This document shows positions 8,348 through 16,922 of a DNA stretch of 64,000 nt, one piece after another (the stretch's first letter is position 1; every line of letters starts with the position of its first letter). Source of the stretch: an uncultured Bacteroidales bacterium (GTDB lineage Bacteria; Bacteroidota; Bacteroidia; Bacteroidales; Marinilabiliaceae); contig CALAUL010000081.1 in the NCBI GenBank assembly GCA_937892255.1, forward strand, positions 1-64,000, written 5' to 3'. Both the position numbers and the translations under genes were made by a program. Below the pieces are notes generated by a model. That model did not search any database. It was not told the DNA's origin and worked only from the letters and a program-made list of their open reading frames with translations.

Positions 8348-8803
8348 TTATAGTATTTCCATTTGGTTTTCGAGAGTTATCTTTTCGCAGTAGTGACATT
8401 TAAATTCCAGCGGTTGTTTGTTAACCACGCAGAATTTTGTTGTTATAGGTTGGTGGTTGGTGACGCATTTTGGGTTGAAGCATTTCACGTAGCCTACTAC
8501 TTCGTCTGGTATTGTTACGATGCGTTTTTCAACAACCTCAAAGTCTCTGATGATGTTGAGTTTGGCTTGTGGAGCCACGAGTGCTATTTTGTTGATTTCG
8601 TCGTCTTCAAAATATTTGTCGGCAACTTTAATGATGCTCTTTTTCCCGAGTTTGCTGCTGTCGAGGTTTGTCCCGAATGTCATTTGGTTGTCGAAGCTGT
8701 CAAGTCCGAGGATAGAGATGACTTTAAAGAGATTGTCGGCGGGAATGTGGTCAATGACGGTGCCGTTTTTTATTGCGTTTACTTTTAGTTCTTTTTGTTC
8801 CAT
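8348..8803 (-). CDS. pyrI: aspartate carbamoyltransferase regulatory chain
   Basis: Regulatory subunit (151 aa) of aspartate transcarbamoylase, binding ATP/CTP in its N-terminal domain and zinc in its C-terminal domain. The four zinc cysteines are visible in two pairs, CFNPKC and FKCHYC. The N-terminal allosteric domain includes the ELKVNAIKNGTVIDHIPAD start typical of PyrI. It lies 18 bp after pyrB, so the cell should make an E. coli-type dodecameric enzyme with feedback control. Confidence 0.97.
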   Translation of the reverse strand: MEQKELKVNAIKNGTVIDHIPADNLFKVISILGLDSFDNQMTFGTNLDSSKLGKKSIIKVADKYFEDDEINKIALVAPQAKLNIIRDFEVVEKRIVTIPDEVVGYVKCFNPKCVTNHQPITTKFCVVNKQPLEFKCHYCEKITLENQMEIL

Positions 8804-8821
8804 GGTCGTAGGTCTTAAAGG

Positions 8822-9730
8822 TTACTTTACTCCTAATATAGAGGCAATGATAGCCATACGGGTGTACACGCCGTTTTCGGCTTGTTTAAAGTAATATGCT
8901 TTAGGGTTGGAGTCTACGTCTGTTGATATTTCGTTTACGCGTGGCAGTGGGTGCAGAATACGTAAGTTGTCTTTTGTCCCTTCGAGCATAGCGTTGTTGA
9001 GAACGTAGGTGTTCTTTACGCGTTCGTATTCCATTAGGTCTGCAAAACGCTCTTTTTGTACGCGCGTCATATATAAGATGTCGACTTCTTTTATTACCTC
9101 CGACATATCATCGTGTTCTTCGTAGGCTATGTTTTTTTCGTTGAGGAATGATTTGTATTCTACCGGCATCTTGAGTTCTTCAGGGGCAACGAAGTAGAAT
9201 GTTGGGTTGAAATATGACATGGCCATCAGTAAGGAGTGTACTGTGCGTCCGTATTTGAGGTCGCCTACCATGGCTATTTTGAGGTTTTGCAGTGTGCCTT
9301 GTGTCTTGCTTATTGAGAACATGTCGAGGAGTGTCTGCGAGGGGTGCTGATTAGCTCCGTCGCCGGCATTGACAATGGGAACTCTCGACTGTTCAGAGGC
9401 ATAGCGTGCCGCTCCTTCAAGAGGGTGACGCATGACGATAAGGTCGGCGTAATTGCTGACCATTATTATGGTATCTTTGAGGGTTTCTCCTTTTGTTGTA
9501 GATGTTGCATTAGCGTCGCTGAAGCCAATGACGCGTCCTCCGAGTCTGTTGATGGCAGTCTCGAAACTCAGACGTGTTCGTGTTGATGGTTCGAAGAAGA
9601 GGCTTGCAATGACTTTGTCGCGTAAAAGAGGTTGGTTTGGGTTAGCTTCAAAGTCGGCTGCTAACTCAATGATGCGCAATATCTCCTCTTTGTTGAAGTC
9701 GTTGATAGATACTAAGCTCTTGTTTTTCAT
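8822..9730 (-). CDS. pyrB: aspartate carbamoyltransferase catalytic chain
   Basis: Catalytic subunit (302 aa) that joins carbamoyl phosphate and aspartate, the committed step of pyrimidine synthesis. The carbamoyl-phosphate loop FFEPSTRTRLSFETA and the late HPLPRVNEI loop are present. I start at 9730 (MKNKSLVSINDF); an ATG 14 codons further upstream would place the start inside the terminator-like hairpin of the leader. First gene of a pyrB-pyrI-flavin reductase operon with an unusual 5' leader of about 115 nt. Confidence 0.95.
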   Translation of the reverse strand: MKNKSLVSINDFNKEEILRIIELAADFEANPNQPLLRDKVIASLFFEPSTRTRLSFETAINRLGGRVIGFSDANATSTTKGETLKDTIIMVSNYADLIVMRHPLEGAARYASEQSRVPIVNAGDGANQHPSQTLLDMFSISKTQGTLQNLKIAMVGDLKYGRTVHSLLMAMSYFNPTFYFVAPEELKMPVEYKSFLNEKNIAYEEHDDMSEVIKEVDILYMTRVQKERFADLMEYERVKNTYVLNNAMLEGTKDNLRILHPLPRVNEISTDVDSNPKAYYFKQAENGVYTRMAIIASILGVK

Positions 9731-9752
9731 TGTCTGAAACTTTATGTGTGTA

Positions 9753-9790
9753 CAAAAAAAAGACCCTGGCACGCTGTGTGCAAAAGTCTT
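9753..9790 (-). terminator. putative attenuator hairpin in the pyrB leader
   Basis: Read on the minus strand, AAGAC (9790-9786) pairs with GTCTT (9764-9760), two G-U pairs and one A-U pair continue inward, one mismatch follows, and GCAC/GTGC closes a 5-nt loop. A run of about eight T follows at once. The hairpin sits 30 nt before the pyrB start codon, where it would stop most transcripts unless it is disrupted. Confidence 0.65.
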
Positions 9791-9798
9791 CTTAATGT

Positions 9799-9828
9799 TT
9801 ATATATATGTTATGTAATGTAATCTCAT
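9799..9828 (-). CDS. putative leader peptide of the pyrB operon
   Basis: A nine-codon ORF, MRLHYITYI, begins about 20 nt after the predicted transcription start and ends 8 nt before the hairpin at 9790-9760. A ribosome at its stop codon would cover the 5' arm of the hairpin. This matches the geometry of the E. coli pyrL leader. Coding is inferred from position only. Confidence 0.4.
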   Translation of the reverse strand: MRLHYITYI

Positions 9829-9853
9829 CTTAAGAGTATACTTGTCGTCACTG

Positions 9854-9889
9854 CAAAGATACGTTATAGTCTTTAATAAAGCAAAGATA
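9854..9889 (-). promoter_or_regulatory. pyrB promoter (two overlapping -7 boxes)
   Basis: On the minus strand TTTG (9885-9882) and TATCTTTG (9861-9854) are 20 bp apart, a full match to the consensus. The upstream TTTG is itself the end of a second TATCTTTG (9889-9882), so a second start about 28 bp upstream is possible. Confidence 0.75.
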
Positions 9890-10167
9890 TATTATTAAAA
9901 AAACTGCGCTAATGATGTGTTGGTTTGGTAGAGGGGTAGAGAGTGTCGGTGTCGTATGGGGGGTTAGGAGGTGACAATTTGTCATGTTGTTTTGATGGAT
10001 TGTAAGTGTATTGGTGTGTCTTATAGAATAAAGAGTGTGTTTTGTACCTATGGTGAGCCTACGGTGAGCCTATGGTGAACCTATGGTGAGTCTATGATGG
10101 AGTGTGAGTGTTGTTTTTGCTAACAAATCGAAAGTGTAGTATGTGACATAATGTCATGAGCTACGGG
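9890..10167. other. gene-free stretch with an 11-bp array
   Basis: Between the pyrB promoter and the end of the outer-membrane protein gene. Apart from the array at 10047-10101 it holds only a weak TGACAT/ATGTCA inverted repeat near 10144. I see no ORF of interest. Confidence 0.5.
10047..10101. repeat. 11-bp tandem array, unit CCTATGGTGAG
   Basis: Five consecutive 11-bp units start at 10047, 10058, 10069, 10080 and 10091. The first four differ by at most one base from CCTATGGTGAG; the fifth is degenerate (TCTATGATGGA). It is the best-conserved of the 11-bp arrays in the window and the only long one whose anchor is not a palindrome. Confidence 0.85.
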
Positions 10168-10836
10168 TTAGAGTAGTTGTAGTTTTAGTCCGAATGAGAG
10201 AGAGAGTAGGTCTTTTGTTTTGATTTCTTTGTTGGTTATTGCGCTTACGATGAAGAAGTCGAATGAGCTTAGTTCGTAGAAGAGAGTTATTGCTCTGCCG
10301 TCGTTTTTAGATGAGTCTTTGAGGCGTATAGTTAGTCGTTCGCCAATGAAGATGTTGATACGTAATTTGGTTTGAAATCCGTAGTATCTGTTAGGGTATT
10401 TTTTTGGTTCGGTGCGCCAGAATTCTTCGCCTATGATGGTGTTGAGATAGAGACCTGTTGAGAGAGGTTCGAAGGCTAAGTGATTGGACATACGTATACT
10501 CCAAGGGTTGTAAGAGCTTTTGATGGTCATAGTCAAATAGTCTTTTCGTCCTTCGAATTTAGGTAGATAACCGAGCATGAAGTCTGTTTCCCATTGTCCT
10601 CGTTTGCCATGGTCCCATCCTAATCCTGCAGATAAGAGACCCATGTTGCCAGCAAATTGTACTTTGCAGTGTGTTGGGATGAGTCTTTCCCAGTTTTGTC
10701 TGTATCTGTGAGTGCGGAAGTCGTATCGAGATGGTGTTGTATTGCTATGTATGATAGAGTCAGAGGATGTCACTTCGGCATTTGCTATGGTGAAGAAGAG
10801 TAAGTATAAGATGCAATTAAAAATATATTTGTTCAT
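10168..10836 (-). CDS. uncharacterised outer-membrane protein
   Basis: I do not recognise the family. The protein (222 aa from this start) has a signal peptide (MNKYIFNCILYLLFFTIANA), then alternating strands rich in aromatic residues and a C-terminal stretch of amphipathic strands ending in SLSFGLKLQLL, as expected for a small beta-barrel. An alternative ATG at 10848 adds four residues before the signal peptide. It overlaps the end of the phosphoesterase gene by 20 bp, so the two are translated together. Confidence 0.7.
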   Translation of the reverse strand: MNKYIFNCILYLLFFTIANAEVTSSDSIIHSNTTPSRYDFRTHRYRQNWERLIPTHCKVQFAGNMGLLSAGLGWDHGKRGQWETDFMLGYLPKFEGRKDYLTMTIKSSYNPWSIRMSNHLAFEPLSTGLYLNTIIGEEFWRTEPKKYPNRYYGFQTKLRINIFIGERLTIRLKDSSKNDGRAITLFYELSSFDFFIVSAITNKEIKTKDLLSLSFGLKLQLL

Positions 10837-11617
10837 GAGTGTATCCATCTTTGGTTATAGTGAATAGATTGTAGTTGCGGTGTTTCATGCAGTCGCTTAT
10901 GTAGTAGATTATGCCATCGTCAAATATATCTTCAGCTCTGTAAGCGTGTTCGTGAGCTGCTATGCAGAATTGTATGTTTTTGAGTTGTCTGATGTATAGT
11001 TGGAATACTTTAGCGGTGTTGTTGTTGAAGACATCTTCGTAGGGTGCGGCATGCATTGCAACGATAGTTTTGTTGTATTTGTTAGAGGTATCATTGAGTT
11101 CTTGTTCGATAAAGTTGAAGTCAGGTATAGGTCGAGAGTAGTCGTATTCTAAGGCGTTGGTATTAAGGCATATGAATTTTGTTTTGCCTGCGATGAAGGA
11201 GAAGTTAGGGTTTCCGAATACATTTCGGTATGTGTATTCGCCAGTTCCTAAGCAGTCGTGGTTTCCGATGAGTGCGACATATGGGATATTGAGGTTGTTG
11301 AGAATGTCGCGTTGGATAAGGAATTCATCAGTGATACCGAAGTCGCTCATGTCTCCTCCGTGAATAACGAAGTCGATGTTATTTTGCTGGTTGATATGTT
11401 GAACGAAATCATGTAATTCGTCGTACCAGCGTTGAGAGTCGCCCATAGCGGCGAAGCGTATAGTGTCCTTATCCTTTAGTAGAGATTCTATGAGCTCTAT
11501 GTTGTTGGTGTTGACATTTGTTTGGCCCTCTATACGGACATCGTAAGGGTGATAGTCTATTATGTCGCAACTCAACAAAGCAAGGGCACATATGGTGCTT
11601 GTTATGATTTTTTTCAT
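10817..11617 (-). CDS. calcineurin-like metallophosphoesterase, lipoprotein
   Basis: Metallophosphoesterase (266 aa) with a lipobox ending at C17. The metal-binding blocks are in the usual order: GDSQ, GGDMSD, GNHD, MHAAP, and a final HEHAY. The last block reads AAHEH where the family usually has GHxH, so the Gly is missing but the histidines are kept. The substrate (phosphodiester, nucleotide or glycan phosphate) cannot be told. It is translationally coupled to a small outer-membrane protein, which suggests a surface or periplasmic role. Confidence 0.85.
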   Translation of the reverse strand: MKKIITSTICALALLSCDIIDYHPYDVRIEGQTNVNTNNIELIESLLKDKDTIRFAAMGDSQRWYDELHDFVQHINQQNNIDFVIHGGDMSDFGITDEFLIQRDILNNLNIPYVALIGNHDCLGTGEYTYRNVFGNPNFSFIAGKTKFICLNTNALEYDYSRPIPDFNFIEQELNDTSNKYNKTIVAMHAAPYEDVFNNNTAKVFQLYIRQLKNIQFCIAAHEHAYRAEDIFDDGIIYYISDCMKHRNYNLFTITKDGYTHEQIYF

Positions 11618-11728
11618 ATGTTGTTGTCTATTGTTCTCTTTTAAATCAACCTTATACTACTTTTCCTGTTTCACAACGGAATATTTGTAAACTATAAACC
11701 ACTTTTGCGTTTGCAGTTTTATTTTGTG

Positions 11729-11736
11729 CAAATATA
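11729..11736 (-). promoter_or_regulatory. -7 box of the phosphoesterase operon
   Basis: TATATTTG on the minus strand matches TAnnTTTG, 112 nt upstream of the ATG at 11617. No matching -33 element is visible. Confidence 0.35.
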
Positions 11737-11922
11737 ATGAAGGTGTATTATATTTTGGTGTTCTATTTTTCTTTATGTGTATCATGGGAGTTTTTTATAT
11801 ATTGTTTGTTGTTTAATGTTTGTGTAGATTGTAGGGGCGTTTTGAGTTGTGTTTTGTGGACAAATTGAACAGAGTGTGTTGTTTTAGATATAAGGAGTGT
11901 AATGTTAAAAATGGAGCTGTTG

Positions 11923-11953
11923 TTTACTTTTAAAGTGGTATGATATATATTTG
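11923..11953 (+). promoter_or_regulatory. promoter of the membrane protein/peptidase-like pair
   Basis: TTTA (11923-11926) and TATATTTG (11946-11953) are 19 bp apart; the -33 element has one mismatch. The ATG at 12002 lies about 45 nt after the predicted start. Confidence 0.5.
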
Positions 11954-12001
11954 TATTATTAAGAAGTGTTTTTGAATTTTCGTTTTACAAATAAATTGAA
12001 T

Positions 12002-12436
12002 ATGGCTAATAATAAGACATCTGTATTGCTGATAGTGTTATGTGTATTGAGTCTCGTATCAGTATTTTTTACGTCTCTGTTTGATTTGTATCTTATGTTG
12101 TTGGAAGGAGTCGGGAAAGAGACTTTTCGTCAAGCGTATTCATCAATGCCGAATGTTAATTTTGAGGAGGTGTATTCTTTTGCCGTTGCCATGATAAATA
12201 ATTCATGGATTCATCTTCTCTTTAATATAGTTGAACTTGTAGGGGTTGTCATGTTGTTCATTCGCAGATGGGTTGGTTTGCATTTCTATATTGCTTCACA
12301 AATAGGTTTTTCGTATGTGGCATTTGTGACATTTGGTTTTGGAGGTGTGCTTGAATTTATATTCATGTCATTGTTGTGGATAATAATCTACATTATAGCG
12401 GTGAGGAAGGCTAAAGCTATAGAGGCAGAGGGTTAA
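12002..12436 (+). CDS. small integral membrane protein, unknown function
   Basis: Four hydrophobic segments in 144 aa (about residues 8-32, 65-85, 88-105 and 112-135) with a Lys/Arg-rich C-terminal tail. The loop between helices 1 and 2 is hydrophilic. I do not recognise the family. I start at 12002 (MANNKTS), since the 12 codons before it fall in the leader. Its stop codon overlaps the start of the next gene by one base, so they are translated together and may work together. Confidence 0.75.
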   Translation: MANNKTSVLLIVLCVLSLVSVFFTSLFDLYLMLLEGVGKETFRQAYSSMPNVNFEEVYSFAVAMINNSWIHLLFNIVELVGVVMLFIRRWVGLHFYIASQIGFSYVAFVTFGFGGVLEFIFMSLLWIIIYIIAVRKAKAIEAEG

Positions 12437-15381
12437 TGGTGAATAAGGTGTTTATACAGTCTAAGTGTGTTGTGGCATTGTTGTTATTTTGTCACATCAC
12501 GTGTGTTTGTATGGCGCAGTTTTATTCCAAAGGTGTTGACCCAATGAGCGTAGATTGGTATCAGTACGATCCCGGTCATTATCGGTGGGTGGCAGACAAA
12601 CAGGTTATGCCGCATATAGGACTTTATAGGACTTTTATGGATAGTCTTGTATGTCGGGGAGGACTTTCACTTGGAGAGATGCCGAATGACATAGATATAT
12701 TGTTTCATTCGCGTACTTCGTATAGCAATGGATTTGTCTCGTGGGCTCCCAAACGAATGGAGTTATATCTTTCTCCTTTTGCTTCTGATGTGAGTATTCC
12801 GTGGTTGCAACACCTTCTTGTGCACGAATATCGACATGTGGTACAGATGTCATCTCTAAATAGAGGATTCACCAAGGGACTCTATTTCCTCTTTGGAGAG
12901 CAAGCCATTGGTCTTATTTCGGGATTGTATACACCCAAATGGCTTTTAGAGGGAGATGCCGTTGCAACAGAGACAGCTCTTACTCATGGAGGACGAGGTC
13001 GTAGTGCTTCATTTGTGCAGGAGATGCGAGCTTTGACGTTGTCCGACAATTTCCCTAAGTACGATGCAGCTTACAATGGTTCGTATGCCGAGCGATATCC
13101 TAACTATTATCACATGGGCTATTATACAGTAGCGTATTTGCGACAGAAATACGGGGCGGACGTTTTGGCCTCTGTCTTCGATAAGTGTGGTCGAAAGAGT
13201 TGGAGTATAACGCCATTCAATAGAGCTCTTCGTAATATCAGCGGTAAGCGCAAGGCTGCTCTTTATTCAGAGGCCTTGTCATGGTGGAAGACGCTTTGGC
13301 GTAGTGAGATGGACTCTATAGAACCGACACCGTACACATCGTGGCAGATAAAGCGCAAAGCGTATGCCGATTATCATCTTCCAAAATTCACTCAGCAAGG
13401 CATTGTTGCATATAAAGAGAGTCCGGAGACATTGCCAAGATTTGTTTTCATTGATACAGCAGGCAAAGAGTCGACACTGTTCATTCCGTCGCAACGCAAC
13501 GAGATAAATTATGATGTCAACGATTCGCTCCTTGTCTGGACTGAACGACACAATCATGTACGTTGGGAAAATGCAGACCGCAGTGTTATCAAGATAATGG
13601 ATATCAAAAATCGTAAGTGCCGAACCTTACGTGCGGAATGTTTTTATACCTCGGTGTCATTGTCTGCCGGAGGAGACTCTCTTGTAGTGGTCTCTACACA
13701 CCTCGATAGCAGACAAACGATAGATGTCATAGACCTTGAAGGACGGCTTTTGCGACGTATCGAAATGCCACAGGCTGTCAATGTTACTTCTCCTATAATA
13801 GCTACTGATGGCACAGTGTATGCCGTGGAGACATCTGTTGACGGAGCATGTATTGTGTCGTATCCGGCGAATAAAATGCTGAGTCGTCATCTCGTGGCAG
13901 ATTTAGGCTATACCAATGTTCGTTATCTCACGTTGTCGGCTGACACACTCTATTTTTCGTCAGATGCAACAGGTGTGAACAATATCTATATGTATGCACT
14001 CCAAAGTGGGAAGTTGCAACGTCTGACATCATCGCTCTATGGCGCAGAAATGCCATATGTGAGGGGAAATACGTTGCTTTATGCCGATTACTCGCACATG
14101 GGTTATACGCCCGTTGTCTCTTCGATATCGCAACGTCCGACAGATACGCCTCATTCGCTTACTTACGATATAGCCGACACTCTTACAGCGTTGGAAGGAC
14201 GTCCGATAGAGGCCGATTTCTCTCAAACGCCACTGCCTGCATCGTCCTATACGAAAGCTAATCTCTTTAACATACACAGCTGGGGACTTATCAATGCAGA
14301 CGCCTCAACAGTTAGCCTTAAGCCGTCACTTGCGTTGAGTTCGCAAAACTTACTAAGTAGCATGATATTTCGAGCCGGATTTAACTATGATATGACTGAT
14401 ACAGACGAGATATTGTGGACCGAATTGTCGTATGTCGGTTTGTATCCCAAACTCTCGCTGCGAGGTACAGTGGGATATAAGAAATTATCACATTCTGAGT
14501 TGATTAACAGATATGATGAAAACGGTTTGCCGGAGGAGTTGATATTGGAGTATGATGGTAGTAATATTCTTAAGAAGCTTAGTCTGGGTATAACACAGCC
14601 GTTGCAGTGGAACAGAGGTGCATGGCGAAGAGGTGTGTCATTTGGAGTTGCGGCAGAACTGCGTAGCAACAGCGGTGTGGAGTATTACATCTACAGAAAG
14701 AATACAGTGCTTGGACAAAGGAAAAGACGCATCGTTGAGCAAGGAAAGATAAATGACGAGAAATATTTAGATATCAACTATAATTTCTCTGCACATCTGT
14801 TGCGTCGTTTGGCCGAACGAGATATAGAATCGAGGCTTGGAATATCGTTTGAGAGTTCATACCAACACACTCCGTTGTTTGATGATTTAGGTTCTTGTAG
14901 CGCACTCTCTCTAAATGTCTATTTGCCGGGAGTAGCTCCACATCATACCATAAATATAAATTTTGCCCTGCAACGCAAAGAAGCTTCTGCGACCCTTGAA
15001 AATATACACGGAGAGACTGTCAGTATGATGATGAACGATATGATAAGTATGCCTCGAGGGTACGACGTGCTCAACAACAGACTCAAGGTTTGTCGGTTGA
15101 ACTATACGATGCCACTCTTCTGTCCTGACTGGAACATCGGCGGATTGACATACATGAAACGTTTTCGAACGCGACTTTTTTATGATATAGCCCATGTGAT
15201 ACAAATATTAGAAAAAAGTATATACCATAACGAATTTAATATCAGTTCTGTTGGCTGTGAACTATATGTCGATACTCATTGGCTTCGTTTGCCTTTCCCG
15301 GTGACTATTGGCTACCGTCTGACACGTCGTATCGAAATGTCCGATTTTACAGGAGGCTTCCTTTTCAATATATCTTTTTAA
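12436..15381 (+). CDS. large outer-membrane protein with HExxH motif, propeller and barrel
   Basis: A 981-aa exported protein that I cannot place in a named family. Signal peptide to about residue 27. Residues 130-134 read HEYRH, and WLLEG at 169-173 supplies the distal Glu expected of a gluzincin zinc peptidase. Residues about 330-560 show repeated blades of beta-propeller type (for example VRYLTLSADTLYFSSD), often annotated as TolB-like. From about 620 to the end are amphipathic strands finishing in NISF, with the terminal Phe typical of outer-membrane barrels. It is coupled to the small membrane protein before it. Confidence 0.8.
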   Translation: MVNKVFIQSKCVVALLLFCHITCVCMAQFYSKGVDPMSVDWYQYDPGHYRWVADKQVMPHIGLYRTFMDSLVCRGGLSLGEMPNDIDILFHSRTSYSNGFVSWAPKRMELYLSPFASDVSIPWLQHLLVHEYRHVVQMSSLNRGFTKGLYFLFGEQAIGLISGLYTPKWLLEGDAVATETALTHGGRGRSASFVQEMRALTLSDNFPKYDAAYNGSYAERYPNYYHMGYYTVAYLRQKYGADVLASVFDKCGRKSWSITPFNRALRNISGKRKAALYSEALSWWKTLWRSEMDSIEPTPYTSWQIKRKAYADYHLPKFTQQGIVAYKESPETLPRFVFIDTAGKESTLFIPSQRNEINYDVNDSLLVWTERHNHVRWENADRSVIKIMDIKNRKCRTLRAECFYTSVSLSAGGDSLVVVSTHLDSRQTIDVIDLEGRLLRRIEMPQAVNVTSPIIATDGTVYAVETSVDGACIVSYPANKMLSRHLVADLGYTNVRYLTLSADTLYFSSDATGVNNIYMYALQSGKLQRLTSSLYGAEMPYVRGNTLLYADYSHMGYTPVVSSISQRPTDTPHSLTYDIADTLTALEGRPIEADFSQTPLPASSYTKANLFNIHSWGLINADASTVSLKPSLALSSQNLLSSMIFRAGFNYDMTDTDEILWTELSYVGLYPKLSLRGTVGYKKLSHSELINRYDENGLPEELILEYDGSNILKKLSLGITQPLQWNRGAWRRGVSFGVAAELRSNSGVEYYIYRKNTVLGQRKRRIVEQGKINDEKYLDINYNFSAHLLRRLAERDIESRLGISFESSYQHTPLFDDLGSCSALSLNVYLPGVAPHHTININFALQRKEASATLENIHGETVSMMMNDMISMPRGYDVLNNRLKVCRLNYTMPLFCPDWNIGGLTYMKRFRTRLFYDIAHVIQILEKSIYHNEFNISSVGCELYVDTHWLRLPFPVTIGYRLTRRIEMSDFTGGFLFNISF

Positions 15382-15746
15382 TACAAGTTTAAGATGTTTT
15401 AAACCGCTTCCTCAAAAGAGGGTGGCGGGGTATTTCTATTGTCGTAATTGTCGTGTGGACATGCCAAATCTATCTCGTATTTTCGTCGTTGCAACGTTAA
15501 TCTTTCGATTTTTTTGCAAAATGTCGAAAGATGAGAGAATCTACATATAAGGTATGGTATAGAAATACGGTAGAACGAAAGGAGAAAACGTCTATCGGAA
15601 AAGAAAACAAAAACAGGGAAAAGCATTGATAAGAAAACCAGACGGCAATAAAAGTAAATAGATAGGTAACGGAAAACAAAAAAAAGAGTAAAAAGGTGTG
15701 AAGGAGCAAATTTTTATTACCTTTACAATGTTAAATCTATAAAGAT
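15382..15746. other. gene-free stretch before purT
   Basis: Begins with a weak terminator-like hairpin (15404-15428). The rest is A-rich on the plus strand. TACCTTTA at 15718-15725 is a near -7 box for purT. A 75-aa minus-strand frame here is low complexity and not believable. Confidence 0.45.
15404..15436 (+). terminator. weak terminator after the 981-aa gene
   Basis: CCGC/GCGG and CCTC/GAGG form a two-part stem (15404-15428) around an AAAA loop, followed by TATTTCT. The internal loop and poor T-run make this uncertain. Confidence 0.35.
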
Positions 15747-16913
15747 ATGATTAAGAAGATACTATTACTTGGATCAGGCGAGTTGGGTAAAGAATTTGTC
15801 ATTGCCTGCAAGCGTCTTGGCAACTATGTTGTAGCGGCAGATAGCTATGAAGGAGCACCAGCAATGCAGGTGGCTGATGAATATGAGGTGATAGATATGT
15901 TGAGTGCAGAGCAACTGGACAGCATAGTAGCAAAGCACAAGCCCGATATCATCGTGCCGGAGATAGAGGCTATACGTACAGAGTGTTTCTACGAATATGA
16001 GAGACAAGGCATACAAGTTGTTCCTTCAGCCAAGGCCGCAAACTACACGATGAACAGACGTTCGATACGAGATTTGGCCGCTAAGGAATTGGGATTGCGA
16101 ACAGCAGAATATCGTTATGCCGCTTCGTTGGAAGAGCTGCGCGAGGCTGTCAAGGTTATAGGCATTCCGTGTGTTGTAAAGCCGTTGATGTCATCATCGG
16201 GAAAAGGACAGTCATACGTAAAGAGAGAGGAAGATATCGATTCAGCGTGGTATGCGGCAGAGAAGGGTCGAGGTGATGCAAGTGAAGTTATCGTAGAGGC
16301 TTTCGTCCCATTCGTCAGTGAGATAACGCTGTTGACGGTGACACAGAAGAACGGACCGACGCTATTTTGTAAACCCATAAGCCACAGACAAGAGAGGGGC
16401 GATTATCAGGAAAGTTGGCAGCCGGCAGCCATATCAGAAGAGTTTGTAGCGCAAGCACAACAGATGGCAGCAAAAGTAACAGAGGCTCTTGGCGGTGCCG
16501 GTATATTTGGTGTGGAATTCTTTATTTGTGAAGATGGCGTTGTCTTCTCGGAACTATCGCCACGTCCGCACGATACAGGCATGGTGACATTGGCGGGAAC
16601 GCAGAACCTCAATGAGTTTGAATTGCACGCACGAGCAGTGCTTGGCTTGCCAATATCGGATATAGAGTTTATTCGTCCGGGAGCAAGTGCTGTGATATTG
16701 GCAAAAGACGATTTTGAAGGTGTGGACTTCGAGGGTGTCGAAGACGTCTTGAAGGAGACAAAGTGCGATATAAGGCTTTTTGGCAAGAACAAAGCCAAGG
16801 TCAATCGTAGAATGGGTGTCGTTGTAGCATGGGACGAAAAAGGTGTCGACCCCGAAGGAATAAAGAGAAGAGCGAGAGCGTTGGCAGATAGAGTGACGGT
16901 GATAAAACGATAG
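15747..16913 (+). CDS. purT: formate-dependent phosphoribosylglycinamide formyltransferase
   Basis: PurT (388 aa), an ATP-grasp enzyme that formylates GAR to FGAR using formate and ATP, the folate-independent route for step 3 of purine synthesis. The N-terminal LLGSGELGKEF motif, the ATP-grasp segment CVVKPLMSSSGKGQS and the SPRPHDTGMVTL block near residue 275 are diagnostic. Length fits the family (about 390 aa). The ATG follows a near-consensus -7 box by about 20 nt. The next gene starts 9 bp downstream, so an operon with the sugar genes is possible. Confidence 0.95.
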   Translation: MIKKILLLGSGELGKEFVIACKRLGNYVVAADSYEGAPAMQVADEYEVIDMLSAEQLDSIVAKHKPDIIVPEIEAIRTECFYEYERQGIQVVPSAKAANYTMNRRSIRDLAAKELGLRTAEYRYAASLEELREAVKVIGIPCVVKPLMSSSGKGQSYVKREEDIDSAWYAAEKGRGDASEVIVEAFVPFVSEITLLTVTQKNGPTLFCKPISHRQERGDYQESWQPAAISEEFVAQAQQMAAKVTEALGGAGIFGVEFFICEDGVVFSELSPRPHDTGMVTLAGTQNLNEFELHARAVLGLPISDIEFIRPGASAVILAKDDFEGVDFEGVEDVLKETKCDIRLFGKNKAKVNRRMGVVVAWDEKGVDPEGIKRRARALADRVTVIKR

Positions 16914-16922
16914 TCTCCGTAT

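Larger units (their letters stand above)
11618..12001. other. divergent intergenic region
   Basis: Contains a minus-strand TATATTTG box (11736-11729) for the phosphoesterase gene and a plus-strand promoter at 11923-11953. Otherwise it is T/G-rich with no ORF or hairpin I can support. Confidence 0.5.

Noticed and set aside
8363..8788. Long plus-strand frames (141 and 124 aa) over pyrI and pyrB
   Set aside because: They are antisense to well-conserved pyrI/pyrB and have biased hydrophobic composition from codon shadowing.
15551..15594. Possible 11-bp array with GAA anchor (15562, 15573, 15584)
   Set aside because: Only three units of a 3-base anchor in A-rich sequence; too likely by chance.
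15399..15709. Two minus-strand frames before purT
   Set aside because: Low-complexity Phe/Leu/Ser sequence from A-rich DNA; no start context or promoter.
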